DNA from: Anaerotignum lactatifermentans
Lineage (GTDB): Bacteria > Bacillota > Clostridia > Lachnospirales > Anaerotignaceae
Direction of reading: 5' to 3'
DNA length: 45,684 bases
Assembly (NCBI RefSeq): GCF_016902535.1
Contig: NZ_JACSNY010000014.1
Coordinates: 1 to 45,684, forward strand
The notes beneath the pieces were generated by a model that was not told the origin of the DNA, searched no databases, and worked only from the letters and a program-made list of their open reading frames with translations. Both the position numbers and the translations under genes were made by a program. Below are positions 15,356 to 23,708 of the stretch, in pieces. How positions within the stretch are numbered: the stretch's first letter is position 1; each line of letters starts with the position of its first letter.

Positions 15356-15495
15356 TTCGGGGCGGAGATGCCAGAGCTACTATTATGTATCGAGCATGGG
15401 TACAGTTTGGCATTCTGCCCTCCCAAAGTTATGCTATGACGGATGGGGAATTGATCACACTCATGGCTTTCATGGATTTTGAAATGGCAAGATGA
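14972..15495 (+). CDS. Tail assembly chaperone, -1 frameshift form (G-T type)
   Basis: Slipping back one base at 15346-15352 joins the chaperone to a 47-codon extension (15352-15495), giving a 174-residue protein. The extension begins LIRGGDARATIMYRAWVQFG and continues with an acidic-hydrophobic LITLMAFMDFEMAR. It has no start of its own, yet is protein-like and lies at the exact spot where gpGT-type extensions occur. In lambda and PBSX-like phages the long form binds the tape measure, while the short form is made in excess. No obvious downstream pseudoknot was seen by eye. Confidence 0.75.
15346..15352 (+). promoter_or_regulatory. Programmed -1 ribosomal frameshift site
   Basis: The heptamer AAAAAAC is in the required phase (GTA AAA AAC, then TGA). 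Both tRNAs can re-pair after slipping one base back, and the stop follows at once, which favours pausing. It is the canonical A AAA AAC slippery sequence. Confidence 0.78.
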
Positions 15496-15523
15496 TTGAT
15501 GATGTGTCGCCTTTTGTGATAAT
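15496..15523 (+). promoter_or_regulatory. Promoter of the exonuclease cargo gene
   Basis: TTGATG (15496-15501), a 16-base spacer, and GATAAT (15518-15523) preceded by TGT (an extended -10). It begins one base after the frameshifted chaperone stop and lies 36 bases before the exonuclease ATG. It would let the gene be expressed in the lysogen, independent of the tail operon. Confidence 0.6.
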
Positions 15524-15559
15524 ATGAGGAAAATATGATCGTGAAGAGGCGGTGCAGAC

Positions 15560-17080
15560 ATGGGATTTTTTGATAAATTATTTCGCAGAAAAAAGGTCAT
15601 GCAGGAGAAGAAAATATTTTTAGAAAGAGAGGACAGTCAACTATCCCAAATAGCGACTACGGAAAAACAAAGAGGAATGGTCATTGTGAACCATTTGAGT
15701 GTGGATGATGCTGTGGCAGAGAGACTTCTTGAAAGAGTGATTGCTTTTGATGTGGAAACGACAGGTTTGTCAGCAAAAAGCAACCGTATCATAGAAATCG
15801 GAGCGGTTCTGTTTGAAAACGGAGAAGAGAGCAAGCGATATAGTACGCTTGTTGATGCAGGGGTAAATGTCCCGCCAACTGTTACAGCAATCAACCATAT
15901 CACAAATGAAATGCTTCTGAAAGCACCGAGAGAAAAATTTGTTTATCCTGAATTTTTGGCATTCTTGGGTGATGCCTTGGAAGGAAAGACGATGTTGTGC
16001 GCCCACAATGCGAGATTCGATATGGACTTTTTGTCGGAAACATTGATGCGGTTGGGATATGATGCAACGATTTCCTGTGTGGATACCCTTGCGTTATCCA
16101 GAAAGATGTTGAAATTGCGCAGTAATAAGCTGAATACAGTGGCACAATATTTTGGGATTGAAAACGAACAGGCTCACCACGCTGTTGCTGATGCAGAGGT
16201 CTGCGGGAAAATACTGCAGGAACTGCTTAAGCTAAAAAAAGAGCAGCAGAAGCAATATATGCAATATCTGGAAGAAAGCAGCCTTGATGAGGAAGAAATG
16301 GAAACGTGTGCATACATTCAGAAGATTATTGCAGATCACGAAGGTGACTTAGAATTCCTTGGCTTTTCAAAAAATAAAAAAGGTTATATAGATGTTATCT
16401 TCATATCCAGCGTTTTCAAAATTAAATTCATGAAGAAGAGAAAGTATATCCTTGCAGAAAAAAGATTCTTCCAAAATTCAGACTTAGAAATAGAACCTTG
16501 TTCAAAAACGGAGGGAACTGAAGCATATGTTCGTGTTTTCTTTCAAAATCCTTTCCAGTTGGAAAACGTGGCAGAAAGTATCTGGCACATCTACAAAGAA
16601 CATTATGACAAGGAGATGTACAGCCTTGCAATGGGATACCTTACAAGGGAGGATGCCGTTTGTATAATAAAATCTTTGCATACGCTTTCGGTTTATGATG
16701 TGGCGAAATTGCTGCAGAGAGCATCTGAACGTGAAGAAGAAAGATTATGGAAAGAGAAAGAAACGGAAAGAATTGCTGCCGAACAGCAAAAGGAAAGGGA
16801 GAAGAAAGCGGAAGAGAAGAAGAAAGCAAAAGAGGAGAAGAAAGCAAAAGAGGAGAAGAAAGCGGAAGAAAAGAAAAACGTATCAGCAGGAAGAAAATCA
16901 TTAGGCAGACCAGTCTTGCAAATGACGGATGATCTGGTGATCGTTGCAAGATACGAAAGTATTGCTGAAGCTATCAGAGAAACGGGGATCAATTCCAAAA
17001 GTATTCGTGATGCAGCCAAAGGTGTACAAAAACATGCTGGTGGATATGTTTGGAAATATGAAGACGAACAGCAATTATAA
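15560..17080 (+). CDS. DnaQ-like 3'-5' exonuclease with a C-terminal NUMOD1-like domain
   Basis: A 506-residue protein not expected in a tail operon. Residues about 60-225 are a DEDDh exonuclease: FDVETTGL (first D and E), HNARFDMDFL (second D), and HHAVADAEVCGKIL (catalytic H and last D), as in DNA polymerase III epsilon. A middle region (about 240-400) of mixed strands and helices is unrecognised. A lysine/glutamate coiled coil with internal repeats (KAKEEKKAKEEKK) follows. The last 45 residues (IVARYESIAEAIRETGINSK then KHAGGYVWKYED) look like NUMOD1, a DNA-binding module of homing endonucleases. It has its own promoter and terminator and lower GC than its neighbours, so it is a transferred cargo gene (moron). 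A role in defence, exclusion of other phages or DNA repair is possible; none is proven. Confidence 0.78.
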   Translation: MGFFDKLFRRKKVMQEKKIFLEREDSQLSQIATTEKQRGMVIVNHLSVDDAVAERLLERVIAFDVETTGLSAKSNRIIEIGAVLFENGEESKRYSTLVDAGVNVPPTVTAINHITNEMLLKAPREKFVYPEFLAFLGDALEGKTMLCAHNARFDMDFLSETLMRLGYDATISCVDTLALSRKMLKLRSNKLNTVAQYFGIENEQAHHAVADAEVCGKILQELLKLKKEQQKQYMQYLEESSLDEEEMETCAYIQKIIADHEGDLEFLGFSKNKKGYIDVIFISSVFKIKFMKKRKYILAEKRFFQNSDLEIEPCSKTEGTEAYVRVFFQNPFQLENVAESIWHIYKEHYDKEMYSLAMGYLTREDAVCIIKSLHTLSVYDVAKLLQRASEREEERLWKEKETERIAAEQQKEREKKAEEKKKAKEEKKAKEEKKAEEKKNVSAGRKSLGRPVLQMTDDLVIVARYESIAEAIRETGINSKSIRDAAKGVQKHAGGYVWKYEDEQQL

Positions 17081-17084
17081 AAAG

Positions 17085-17135
17085 AACAGCTTTTTGCAGA
17101 AAGAATTTTCGGACTGCAAAAGGCTGTTTTTATAT
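17085..17135 (+). terminator. Terminator of the exonuclease cargo gene
   Basis: AACAGC plus TTTTTGCAG (17085-17099) pairs with CTGCAAAAGGCTGTT (17114-17128), one mismatch inside, followed by a TTTT run. It begins only four bases after the gene's stop and lies inside the late tail operon, so tail transcripts must read through it or be anti-terminated. Confidence 0.78.
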
Positions 17136-17155
17136 TTCAAAAAGGGGGTGAAGAC

Positions 17156-19159
17156 TTGTCAAAAGATGTCAGCATTGTATTCAAAGCATCTGACGGGCTA
17201 TCTGAGAGCCTGAAGCAAATGAGGAAGAATGTAAACAGTCTTTCCAATGATGTGACAGAATACAGAAAAATACAGGATCAGGCATTCCAGAAGAAAACCG
17301 AAATAAAATTTGACATTGTCCAAGCCAAAAAAGACCTGAAAGACCTGACAAAAGCTGTGCAGGACAATGTGGATGGAGCAAAGGAAGCCTTCATGGACAA
17401 ACAGCTTGCGTTAGAAAAGCTGAATGAAGAATACAAGCGTCTGTCGCAGGTTGCAAAAGAGGCAGGGAAAGCAGAGCGGGATTTGGCAGCGGATATGAGC
17501 CGTACCAGCAATGCCAATGCAGGGAGAGGCTCTTCTGCATCATTAGGGGGACTTATGAGTGGTCTTGTTTCTGCAGGATTGGGCAGCATGATCGGATCGG
17601 CGGCACAAAACTATGTGAATACAACGATTACATCTGTTTTTGGACAGAATACCGGAGGAATGATTAGTGGAGTCGTTGGAAGCGGAATTCAGGGCGCAGC
17701 CATAGGAAGTATTGCGGGACCAGTTGGTGCAGCGGTGGGGGCCGCGGTCGGCGGATTGACCGGAGCAATAAACGGATTAGCGGAAAAACAGACCAGAGAG
17801 GATGATTATTTCCGCAGCGAGGTTCAGAGTTTGCATAGTAGTGCCATAAATGAAATGAATTCTGCACTGGAAAGAAGCAGCGTGTATGCATCTGAAAGAG
17901 AAGATTACCAACGCAACTATGCCAGTATGACAGATGATGCCACCGGCGCCAAATTATATCAGGCAATCCAAGAATATGGGGATAAGACGCCATATGATAC
18001 TTCTGTGATGCTTGCAAAGGGTATGGAAATGCTGTCTTATGGCATCGAAAAGGAAAAAATCATGGATTACACAGACATGATCGGGAATATTGCCATGGGT
18101 AACGCCAATAAATTTTCGGGTCTTTCTTACGCTATTGCGCAGTCAATGGGTGCTGGCGTACTTAACGGCCAGGACCGTAATCAGATGGTTGGCTGGGGTT
18201 TTGATCCGTTGGAATATGTGGCAAAAAACGAAGGCATCACAAAAGCGGCGGCAAAAGATATGATGAGCGCCGGTGAAATTACTGCGGATATGCTGGAAGA
18301 TGCAATGCGTACTGCCACCAGTGAGGGAGAACGTTTCCATGATGCTGTCAATGCCATGAGTGATACATTTTCTGGTTTGCAGGGACAGTTGGAAAGCGCC
18401 AAAAAAAATATTGAGATCGCCATGGGTGAAGGATACAACGAAGCCAGAAAAGAAGGTATGGCGAAGGAAATCGAAGCCTATAACGGTGAAATGGGCGAGC
18501 AGATGAAAGAAGCCTACCGAATGATAGGTGCATATGAAGCGGAAATGGAAAATCAGCATCAACAATCTATCCTTAACGCTTTGGAACAGGCAAACGAAGA
18601 TATTGAAACTAAAGGTCTGGAAGGTTTGGATGCACAAAAGCGTATGTGGGAAGCCTATACACAAGCAGAAATAGAATACAAGAACAGCGAAGAATACCAA
18701 ATGAAGCTACAGGCAGAAAAAGACCTGGTACAAAGCATCCAAGGCGCATTGGTGGAAAGCGGGGACTATGTCAGCTTTGGATCGGCAATGGCAAACGAAT
18801 TTTCCAAAGGATGGAGTTCTGTTAGGGTAAACAATGCCGCTGAAGATATCAAATCATTGGGGGCAGGCAGTTTTTTGAATGGTCTTTTTGCGAAAACGGC
18901 ATTAAAAAATGGTACTCCAGGGGGATATCCAAATGCAACTGGTTTGCCAAGGGTTCCGTATGATGGGTACCCGGCAATCCTGCATGAAGGCGAGCAGGTG
19001 CTGACCAGAGTGGAAGCAGATAAACGTGAAAACGCTGGTGGGGTACATATTGCAAAACTGGCGGACAGCATCGTGATCCGCGAAGAAGCAGATATTGACA
19101 AATTTGCGGAGAAATTTGCCAGAAAAGTCATGCTGGCGGCGGCAAGCTATACCGGCTAA
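17156..19159 (+). CDS. Tail tape measure protein
   Basis: The 667-residue protein sets tail length and sits inside the tube. The N-terminus (SKDVSIVFKASDGLSESLKQ) is followed by coiled coil to about residue 110. A glycine/alanine-rich hydrophobic stretch (about 125-205, for example GGLMSGLVSAGLGSMIGSAA) may insert into the host membrane. Long helices continue to about 530, and a C-terminal block has GLPRVPYDGYPAILHEGEQV, the usual end motif of Firmicutes tape measures. The start is TTG at 17156 after AAAGGGGGTG. The length predicts a tail of roughly 100 nm if the usual helix rule holds. Confidence 0.87.
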   Translation: MSKDVSIVFKASDGLSESLKQMRKNVNSLSNDVTEYRKIQDQAFQKKTEIKFDIVQAKKDLKDLTKAVQDNVDGAKEAFMDKQLALEKLNEEYKRLSQVAKEAGKAERDLAADMSRTSNANAGRGSSASLGGLMSGLVSAGLGSMIGSAAQNYVNTTITSVFGQNTGGMISGVVGSGIQGAAIGSIAGPVGAAVGAAVGGLTGAINGLAEKQTREDDYFRSEVQSLHSSAINEMNSALERSSVYASEREDYQRNYASMTDDATGAKLYQAIQEYGDKTPYDTSVMLAKGMEMLSYGIEKEKIMDYTDMIGNIAMGNANKFSGLSYAIAQSMGAGVLNGQDRNQMVGWGFDPLEYVAKNEGITKAAAKDMMSAGEITADMLEDAMRTATSEGERFHDAVNAMSDTFSGLQGQLESAKKNIEIAMGEGYNEARKEGMAKEIEAYNGEMGEQMKEAYRMIGAYEAEMENQHQQSILNALEQANEDIETKGLEGLDAQKRMWEAYTQAEIEYKNSEEYQMKLQAEKDLVQSIQGALVESGDYVSFGSAMANEFSKGWSSVRVNNAAEDIKSLGAGSFLNGLFAKTALKNGTPGGYPNATGLPRVPYDGYPAILHEGEQVLTRVEADKRENAGGVHIAKLADSIVIREEADIDKFAEKFARKVMLAAASYTG

Positions 19160-19173
19160 AGGAGGGGAAGAGA

Positions 19174-19830
19174 ATGTTTGAGTTTTGGCTGAAAAATGAG
19201 ACTGCCGGGGAGGACATCCTTCTCCCCGTGACGCCGGAAGGATATGAGATTACCGCGGGGATGGAAATCGAAACAGTGCGGGCCACTAATTTGGGGGACA
19301 TCAATGTTACAGGCCGCAGAAAGCCAAAGAGTATCACAATCAGCAGTTTTTTCCCCTGCAGGGAATATCTGTTTACGAGAAAAGGCGGAATCAGCCTGGG
19401 GAGCCCGGCCAGTTATGTGAAAAAACTGGAGCAGTGGAAGGATGCCAAGGATATCATACGGGTGGTTATTGCGGACAACGGCGGCGCCCGCGTGAACGAT
19501 CAGTTTTACATCGAAGATGTCACATCGGGAGAGAAGAAGGAAGATAATGGGGATATCACCTACTCTATCTACTTAAGGCAATATACTCCCATGAAAGTGT
19601 CCGCGGTATCGGCGGCACCGGCGGCAAATACACCAAGAGCGGACACGGCAACGGCGGCGCCGAAAAAAACAAAGAGCTACACGGTCAAAAGCGGTGATTG
19701 CCTCAGCGCTATCGCCCGGCAGGTGTACGGTGACGCAAGCCAATGGAAGAAAATCTATGAAGCGAACAAATCTGTCATTGGGAATAATCCCAATCTGATT
19801 TTTCCCGGGCAGAATTATGTGATCCCATAA
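19174..19830 (+). CDS. LysM-containing baseplate/tail protein (XkdP-like)
   Basis: The 218-residue protein has an N-terminal domain (MFEFWLKNETAGEDILLPVT; TAGMEIETVRATNLGDINVT) typical of XkdP, a low-complexity Ala/Pro/Thr linker (about 145-165), and a C-terminal LysM domain at about 168-218 (SYTVKSGDCLSAIARQVYGD; NPNLIFPGQNYVIP). LysM binds peptidoglycan or stabilises the hub. In PBSX-like phages it follows the tape measure and forms the tube-baseplate junction. AAAGGAGGGGAAGAG precedes the ATG. Confidence 0.85.
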   Translation: MFEFWLKNETAGEDILLPVTPEGYEITAGMEIETVRATNLGDINVTGRRKPKSITISSFFPCREYLFTRKGGISLGSPASYVKKLEQWKDAKDIIRVVIADNGGARVNDQFYIEDVTSGEKKEDNGDITYSIYLRQYTPMKVSAVSAAPAANTPRADTATAAPKKTKSYTVKSGDCLSAIARQVYGDASQWKKIYEANKSVIGNNPNLIFPGQNYVIP

Positions 19831-19843
19831 GGAGGTAAGCCGG

Positions 19844-20818
19844 ATGAGCATGAGAGCATTCCATATATCCAAAGAAGGAAACAAGACGGAGATCACGGAA
19901 ATTATCACCAGCCTGACCATCAGCGGAGAATACCGCAGCTGTTCCAGATCATGTCAGTTCGGCATTGTCCATGCGGCGGGGGATGAACGTACCTGGCTGA
20001 TCAAAATTGATGTGGGGGACATCATCAAAGTGATCGATGTAGACAAGGTCATGTTTCAAGGCCCAGTATGGACCAAAACAAAAGAAACAGAGACCAATGA
20101 GATCGACTACAGCTGCTGCGACTATGGAATTTACCTGAAGAAGAACAAAGCCAGCTATGTATTCAACAAAATGACGCCGGAGGCCATCACCAAAAAGATT
20201 TGTGGGGATTTCGGCGTGCAGATCGGCAGTTTATCCATTACGGGCGTACCGATCAGCAGGAAGTTTTTCAACGTGACTTTATACGATATCATCATGACGG
20301 CGTACTCACTGGCCAATGACAAAAAATACTATTGCATCTTTGAGGGAGAATTGATGTATGTGCTGGAGAAAGGCAAAAAGGAATGTACACCGCTGGAAAG
20401 CGATGTGAATTTGCTGACATCCAGTGTCAGCGAAAGCCTGAATAGTATGGTCAATCGAGTGAGAGTATACAGCAAGGAGGACAAACTGCTCAAAGAATTC
20501 ACGGAAGAAGCGGATGCCAAGCTGTATGGGTATATGACGGAGATTCTGCGGATATCCAGTGAGGATGAAGATTACACGAAAAAGGCGAATGACCTTTTAG
20601 AAGGTGTGGAACGAAAAATCACTGTGACAAATTTCGGAACATCGGAATACATTACCGGAAAAAAAGTCAATGTAATAGAACCGTATACCGGTCTGACGGG
20701 AATATTCTATATTGACGGTGATCAGCACAACTGGAAAAACGGTGTTTATACGAATAGATTAACTTTGAATTTTGAAAACATGATGGATGAGAAAGAAAGC
20801 GGAAGCGAAAATAAGTGA
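19844..20818 (+). CDS. Baseplate hub protein (XkdQ/late control gpD-like)
   Basis: The 324-residue protein begins MSMRAFHISKEGNKTEITE and has hub-type segments: ISGEYRSCSRSCQFGIVH, LIKIDVGDIIKVIDVDKVMF, and an EALTKKIC-like helix (PEAITKKICGDFGVQIGSLS). The C-terminal part has TNFGTSEYITGKKVNVIEPY and GIFYIDGDQHNWKNGVYTNR, typical of phage gpD/T4 gp27-type hubs. It overlaps or abuts the next gene. It forms the central ring of the baseplate. Confidence 0.83.
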   Translation: MSMRAFHISKEGNKTEITEIITSLTISGEYRSCSRSCQFGIVHAAGDERTWLIKIDVGDIIKVIDVDKVMFQGPVWTKTKETETNEIDYSCCDYGIYLKKNKASYVFNKMTPEAITKKICGDFGVQIGSLSITGVPISRKFFNVTLYDIIMTAYSLANDKKYYCIFEGELMYVLEKGKKECTPLESDVNLLTSSVSESLNSMVNRVRVYSKEDKLLKEFTEEADAKLYGYMTEILRISSEDEDYTKKANDLLEGVERKITVTNFGTSEYITGKKVNVIEPYTGLTGIFYIDGDQHNWKNGVYTNRLTLNFENMMDEKESGSENK

Positions 20819-20826
20819 GGCAAGAT

Positions 20827-21240
20827 ATGTATAACGAAAATGATAATCCATACAACAATTTTTTAGGAATTATGAGGGAACAGGGTGAGATGAACAACCC
20901 CGTTCCCTTTTTGATTGGAGAAGTCAAAACGGCAAATCCGCTGACCGTTGCCATTGGGGACATTGTGCTGGAGCGGAAGGATTTGAAAATCAACAGTTTT
21001 TTGCTGAAAGGGTATCAGCGCCGATGGAATCTGGCAACCACAACGGCAACAGGTGTGACGGGGGAAAGAAGCGGTGGCGGCGGAGACGCTTCCTTTGCTT
21101 CCCATTCTCATGACCAGCATACACTAGGAGTTCCGGATGGAACATTCACAACATTGGATGATTTTGCCGCCGGAGACGAAGTGCTGATCCTCATGAGCAA
21201 AGATCAGCAGCAGTACATTCTTGTCTGCAAATTGCTGTAA
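20827..21240 (+). CDS. Baseplate protein, DUF2577 (XkdR-like)
   Basis: A 137-residue protein with IGEVKTANPLTVAIGDIVLE and a C-terminal FAAGDEVLILMSKDQQQYIL followed by VCKLL, the signature of DUF2577 baseplate proteins. A His-rich loop (HSHDQH) and Gly/Ser linker lie between, possibly metal binding. ATG at 20827 is preferred because GAGG lies just upstream; GTG at 20815, overlapping the preceding stop, is the alternative. It probably acts as the spike-hub connector. Confidence 0.8.
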   Translation: MYNENDNPYNNFLGIMREQGEMNNPVPFLIGEVKTANPLTVAIGDIVLERKDLKINSFLLKGYQRRWNLATTTATGVTGERSGGGGDASFASHSHDQHTLGVPDGTFTTLDDFAAGDEVLILMSKDQQQYILVCKLL

Positions 21241-21259
21241 AAAGAAAGGAGGGGAAGGG

Positions 21260-21688
21260 ATGAGCCTGTTTCCATTTTTCGGAGATACTGCGGCGGAAAC
21301 TGAATCTGGAGCAGAACTGCCTTTGTACAAAGAAGTGGCATGGGATTTTGAAAACAATGTCCCCCGACTGAAAAACGGAGAATACGAAATCGCTGCGGAA
21401 AACAAAGCTATCAAAACATGGGTATATAAGGCACTGAAAACGGAACGATTCCGCTATCTGATTTACAGCTGGAATTTCGGCAGCGAGATTGACAGTTTGA
21501 TCGGCCAGAGCTACACGCCAAATCTGACAAAGGCGGAGTGCATCCGCTATATAGAAGAGGCTTTGCTGATCAATCCCTATATCAAAGCAGTCACAGAAGT
21601 AGAGGTGTCGTTTTCAGAGGGGCACCTGAGTGTTTCTGGACATTTGGAAACAATTTATGGGGAAACAGAAATAGAGGTGAGCGTGTAA
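21260..21688 (+). CDS. Baseplate wedge protein, DUF2634 (XkdS/gp25-like)
   Basis: A 142-residue protein with EVAWDFENNVPRLKNGEYEI, KTWVYKALKTERFRYLIYSW and ECIRYIEEALLINPYIKAVT, the motif series of XkdS/T4 gp25-type wedge proteins that start sheath assembly. The ATG at 21260 follows AGGAGGGGAAGGG. The next gene begins directly after its stop. Confidence 0.84.
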   Translation: MSLFPFFGDTAAETESGAELPLYKEVAWDFENNVPRLKNGEYEIAAENKAIKTWVYKALKTERFRYLIYSWNFGSEIDSLIGQSYTPNLTKAECIRYIEEALLINPYIKAVTEVEVSFSEGHLSVSGHLETIYGETEIEVSV

Positions 21689-22747
21689 ATGTATGAAGAT
21701 AAAACCTATGAAAATATAAGGGATGAGATTCTGTCAAAAATTACGCTGGTAGATACGAGAGAAGGGTCTTTTACATCAGACGCAGTAAGTCCAATTTCCA
21801 TGGAAATGGAAAAGGCGTATAACCAATTTGACCGCATGCTGGGAATCATGTTTCTGGATACATCTGCAGGCAGTTACATAGATGAGCGCGGAAAAGAATA
21901 CGGAATTATCCGCAAAGAGGGAACGTATGCCAAGGGCGAAGTGACATTTACTGGAGAAAAGGATACGGAGATTCCGGCGGGCACTTTATGCTCTACTGTG
22001 GGCGGGCTGTTGTTTGAAGTCCTGGAAGGCGGTGTGATTCCGGAGGCAGGAAGCATCACTCTTCCAGTACAGGCTCAGGAGCCGGGGGATAAGTATAATG
22101 TGCTGGCAGGGAGTGTGCGGATTCTCCCGGCAGCGATTTTTGGAGTTACGTCAGTTACCAATGCGGAAAAAATGCTGGGCGGTGCGGAGCAGGAAACAGA
22201 CGCTGAGTTGGTGGAGCGCATATTGATGAAGCTGCAGGCGCCGGCTACCAGCGGGAATGTATACCATTATAAGATGTGGGCCATGAATGTGGAAGGCGTC
22301 GGAAATGTCAAGGTGTTCCCGCTGGATAATGGTCCTGGGACAGTAACAGTTATGCCGATTACCAGCAGCGGAAGAGCGCCGGATGAGGAGATCCTGCAAC
22401 GTGTGGCCGCGTATATTGAGGAGCAGCGGCCCATCGGGGTCACAGTGACAGTCATGGCGCCAGCAGAAAAAATGATCAATGTGGCCGCTTCAGTGCAGAT
22501 CACTACCGCGGTTACCGCAGAAGCGGTACAGGCAGCCTATGCGAAACTGATGGAGGAATATATCAAAAGCAGTGTATTTGAGCGGAATACTGTAGATTAT
22601 TTCAAGTGCCTTTCAATGTTTTATGATATTGACGGCGTAGTCACAGTTACAAGCTTTTCTATCAATGGAGGGTCAGAAAATATCTCCATTGGAGAAAAAG
22701 AAATTCAGGTTATGGGGACGATTGACGTGGAGGGGGCGAGCACATGA
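21689..22747 (+). CDS. Baseplate J-like protein (XkdT/gp6-like)
   Basis: A 352-residue wedge protein. GSFTSDAVSPISMEMEKAYN, TSAGSYIDERGKEYGIIRK and GEVTFTGEKDTEIPAGTLCS are typical of the baseplate J family, followed by AEMVERIL-like ETDAELVERILMKLQ and a late VTVTVMAPAEKMINVAASVQ strand block. It forms the wedge core with the XkdS-like and XkdU-like neighbours. ATGA overlap links it to the next gene. Confidence 0.88.
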   Translation: MYEDKTYENIRDEILSKITLVDTREGSFTSDAVSPISMEMEKAYNQFDRMLGIMFLDTSAGSYIDERGKEYGIIRKEGTYAKGEVTFTGEKDTEIPAGTLCSTVGGLLFEVLEGGVIPEAGSITLPVQAQEPGDKYNVLAGSVRILPAAIFGVTSVTNAEKMLGGAEQETDAELVERILMKLQAPATSGNVYHYKMWAMNVEGVGNVKVFPLDNGPGTVTVMPITSSGRAPDEEILQRVAAYIEEQRPIGVTVTVMAPAEKMINVAASVQITTAVTAEAVQAAYAKLMEEYIKSSVFERNTVDYFKCLSMFYDIDGVVTVTSFSINGGSENISIGEKEIQVMGTIDVEGAST

Positions 22748-23280
22748 AATTGATGGAGCTGCTTCCGCAGGATTATACCAGAAGTCCTGCCATGGTGGAA
22801 CTGCAGGAGACCCTGGAATGGGTTGGCACTGAATTAGAAGTTGATATTGATGATCTGGGAAATCAGCTGTATCTTGATACGGCCACATGGGGGCTGAAAG
22901 AGTGGGAGAAGATGTTTGGCGTCAATACAGACCTGACAAAATCATATGAGTTCCGGAGAGCGGCAGTGCGGGCAAAAATGATGGGCACAGGCACCACAAC
23001 AGTGGCGCTGATCAAATCCGTATCCGAGAGCTTTCTCGGCGGCCAGGTGCGTGTGGTAGAACAGAATGGGATATACAAATTTTTGATCATCATGGAAACC
23101 ATTATTGGGATACCGCCGAATGTGGAGGACCTGAAAAAGGCCATTGAAGAAATCAAGCCAGCGCATTTGACCTTTGAGATCATATTCAAATACAACAACC
23201 ACACGGATTTACATAGATATACCCACGGGCAGCTGCGGCCATATCGACATAGAGAACTGAAAGAAAGGGAGATCGTATGA
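22744..23280 (+). CDS. Baseplate protein, DUF2313 (XkdU/gpI-like)
   Basis: A 178-residue protein with MKLMELLPQDYTRSPAMVEL, LDTATWGLKEWEKMFGVNTD and a C-terminal PAHLTFEIIFKYNN. It matches the XkdU/P2 gpI-type family that closes the wedge and carries the tail fibres. The following gene should encode a fibre, but does not. ATGA overlap at both ends. Confidence 0.83.
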   Translation: MKLMELLPQDYTRSPAMVELQETLEWVGTELEVDIDDLGNQLYLDTATWGLKEWEKMFGVNTDLTKSYEFRRAAVRAKMMGTGTTTVALIKSVSESFLGGQVRVVEQNGIYKFLIIMETIIGIPPNVEDLKKAIEEIKPAHLTFEIIFKYNNHTDLHRYTHGQLRPYRHRELKEREIV

Positions 23281-23708
23281 AAAAAACAGATCGTGATGAA
23301 GTCAAGCGGAAACTGCGCAAATGGGGCAGAGTAAAGCAGGTCTGCGCTGAACGCCAGGTCAGGATCGGACAATATCAAAATTTGCTGGAAGGCTTGGGCC
23401 GAAATAAGGATCAGATGGATGGGGTTGATTTAGAAAGAATTGCAAAATCCCATCAGGAAAGCATACAAAATCTGACAGAGGGAATTGAGGCGCTGAACAG
23501 ATTTTCTGACAGGATAGAAAAACTGGTAGTAGGCTTGGACGCAGAAGAGGAAATGGTTATGCGATTGTATTATGGCCGCGGCGCGACAATATATGCTATC
23601 AGTATGAAAATGCATATGAGCAGGGCTACCATATTTCGGATCAAAGAAAGAGCGCTGGATAAACTGGCGGGGTTTATGAGAGAAGAAGAAGAAGAGGTGA
23701 CTATATGA
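23277..23708 (+). CDS. Sigma-region-4-like protein in the tail operon
   Basis: A 143-residue protein with a basic coiled-coil N-terminus (residues 1-80) and a C-terminal helix-turn-helix like sigma-70 region 4 (LDAEEEMVMRLYYGRGATIY then MHMSRATIFRIKERALDKLA). The architecture resembles the DUF1492/ArpU regulator at 5194, but the sequences are only distantly similar. ATGA overlaps on both sides place it firmly within the late operon, where tail fibre genes normally stand. It may control lysis genes or provide feedback on late transcription. Function not established. Confidence 0.65.
   Translation: MKKTDRDEVKRKLRKWGRVKQVCAERQVRIGQYQNLLEGLGRNKDQMDGVDLERIAKSHQESIQNLTEGIEALNRFSDRIEKLVVGLDAEEEMVMRLYYGRGATIYAISMKMHMSRATIFRIKERALDKLAGFMREEEEEVTI

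Noticed and set aside
16800-16880. Tandem GAGGAGAAGAAAGC-like units as a CRISPR or VNTR
   Set aside because: They are in-frame codons of a Lys/Glu coiled coil in the exonuclease gene, without spacers.
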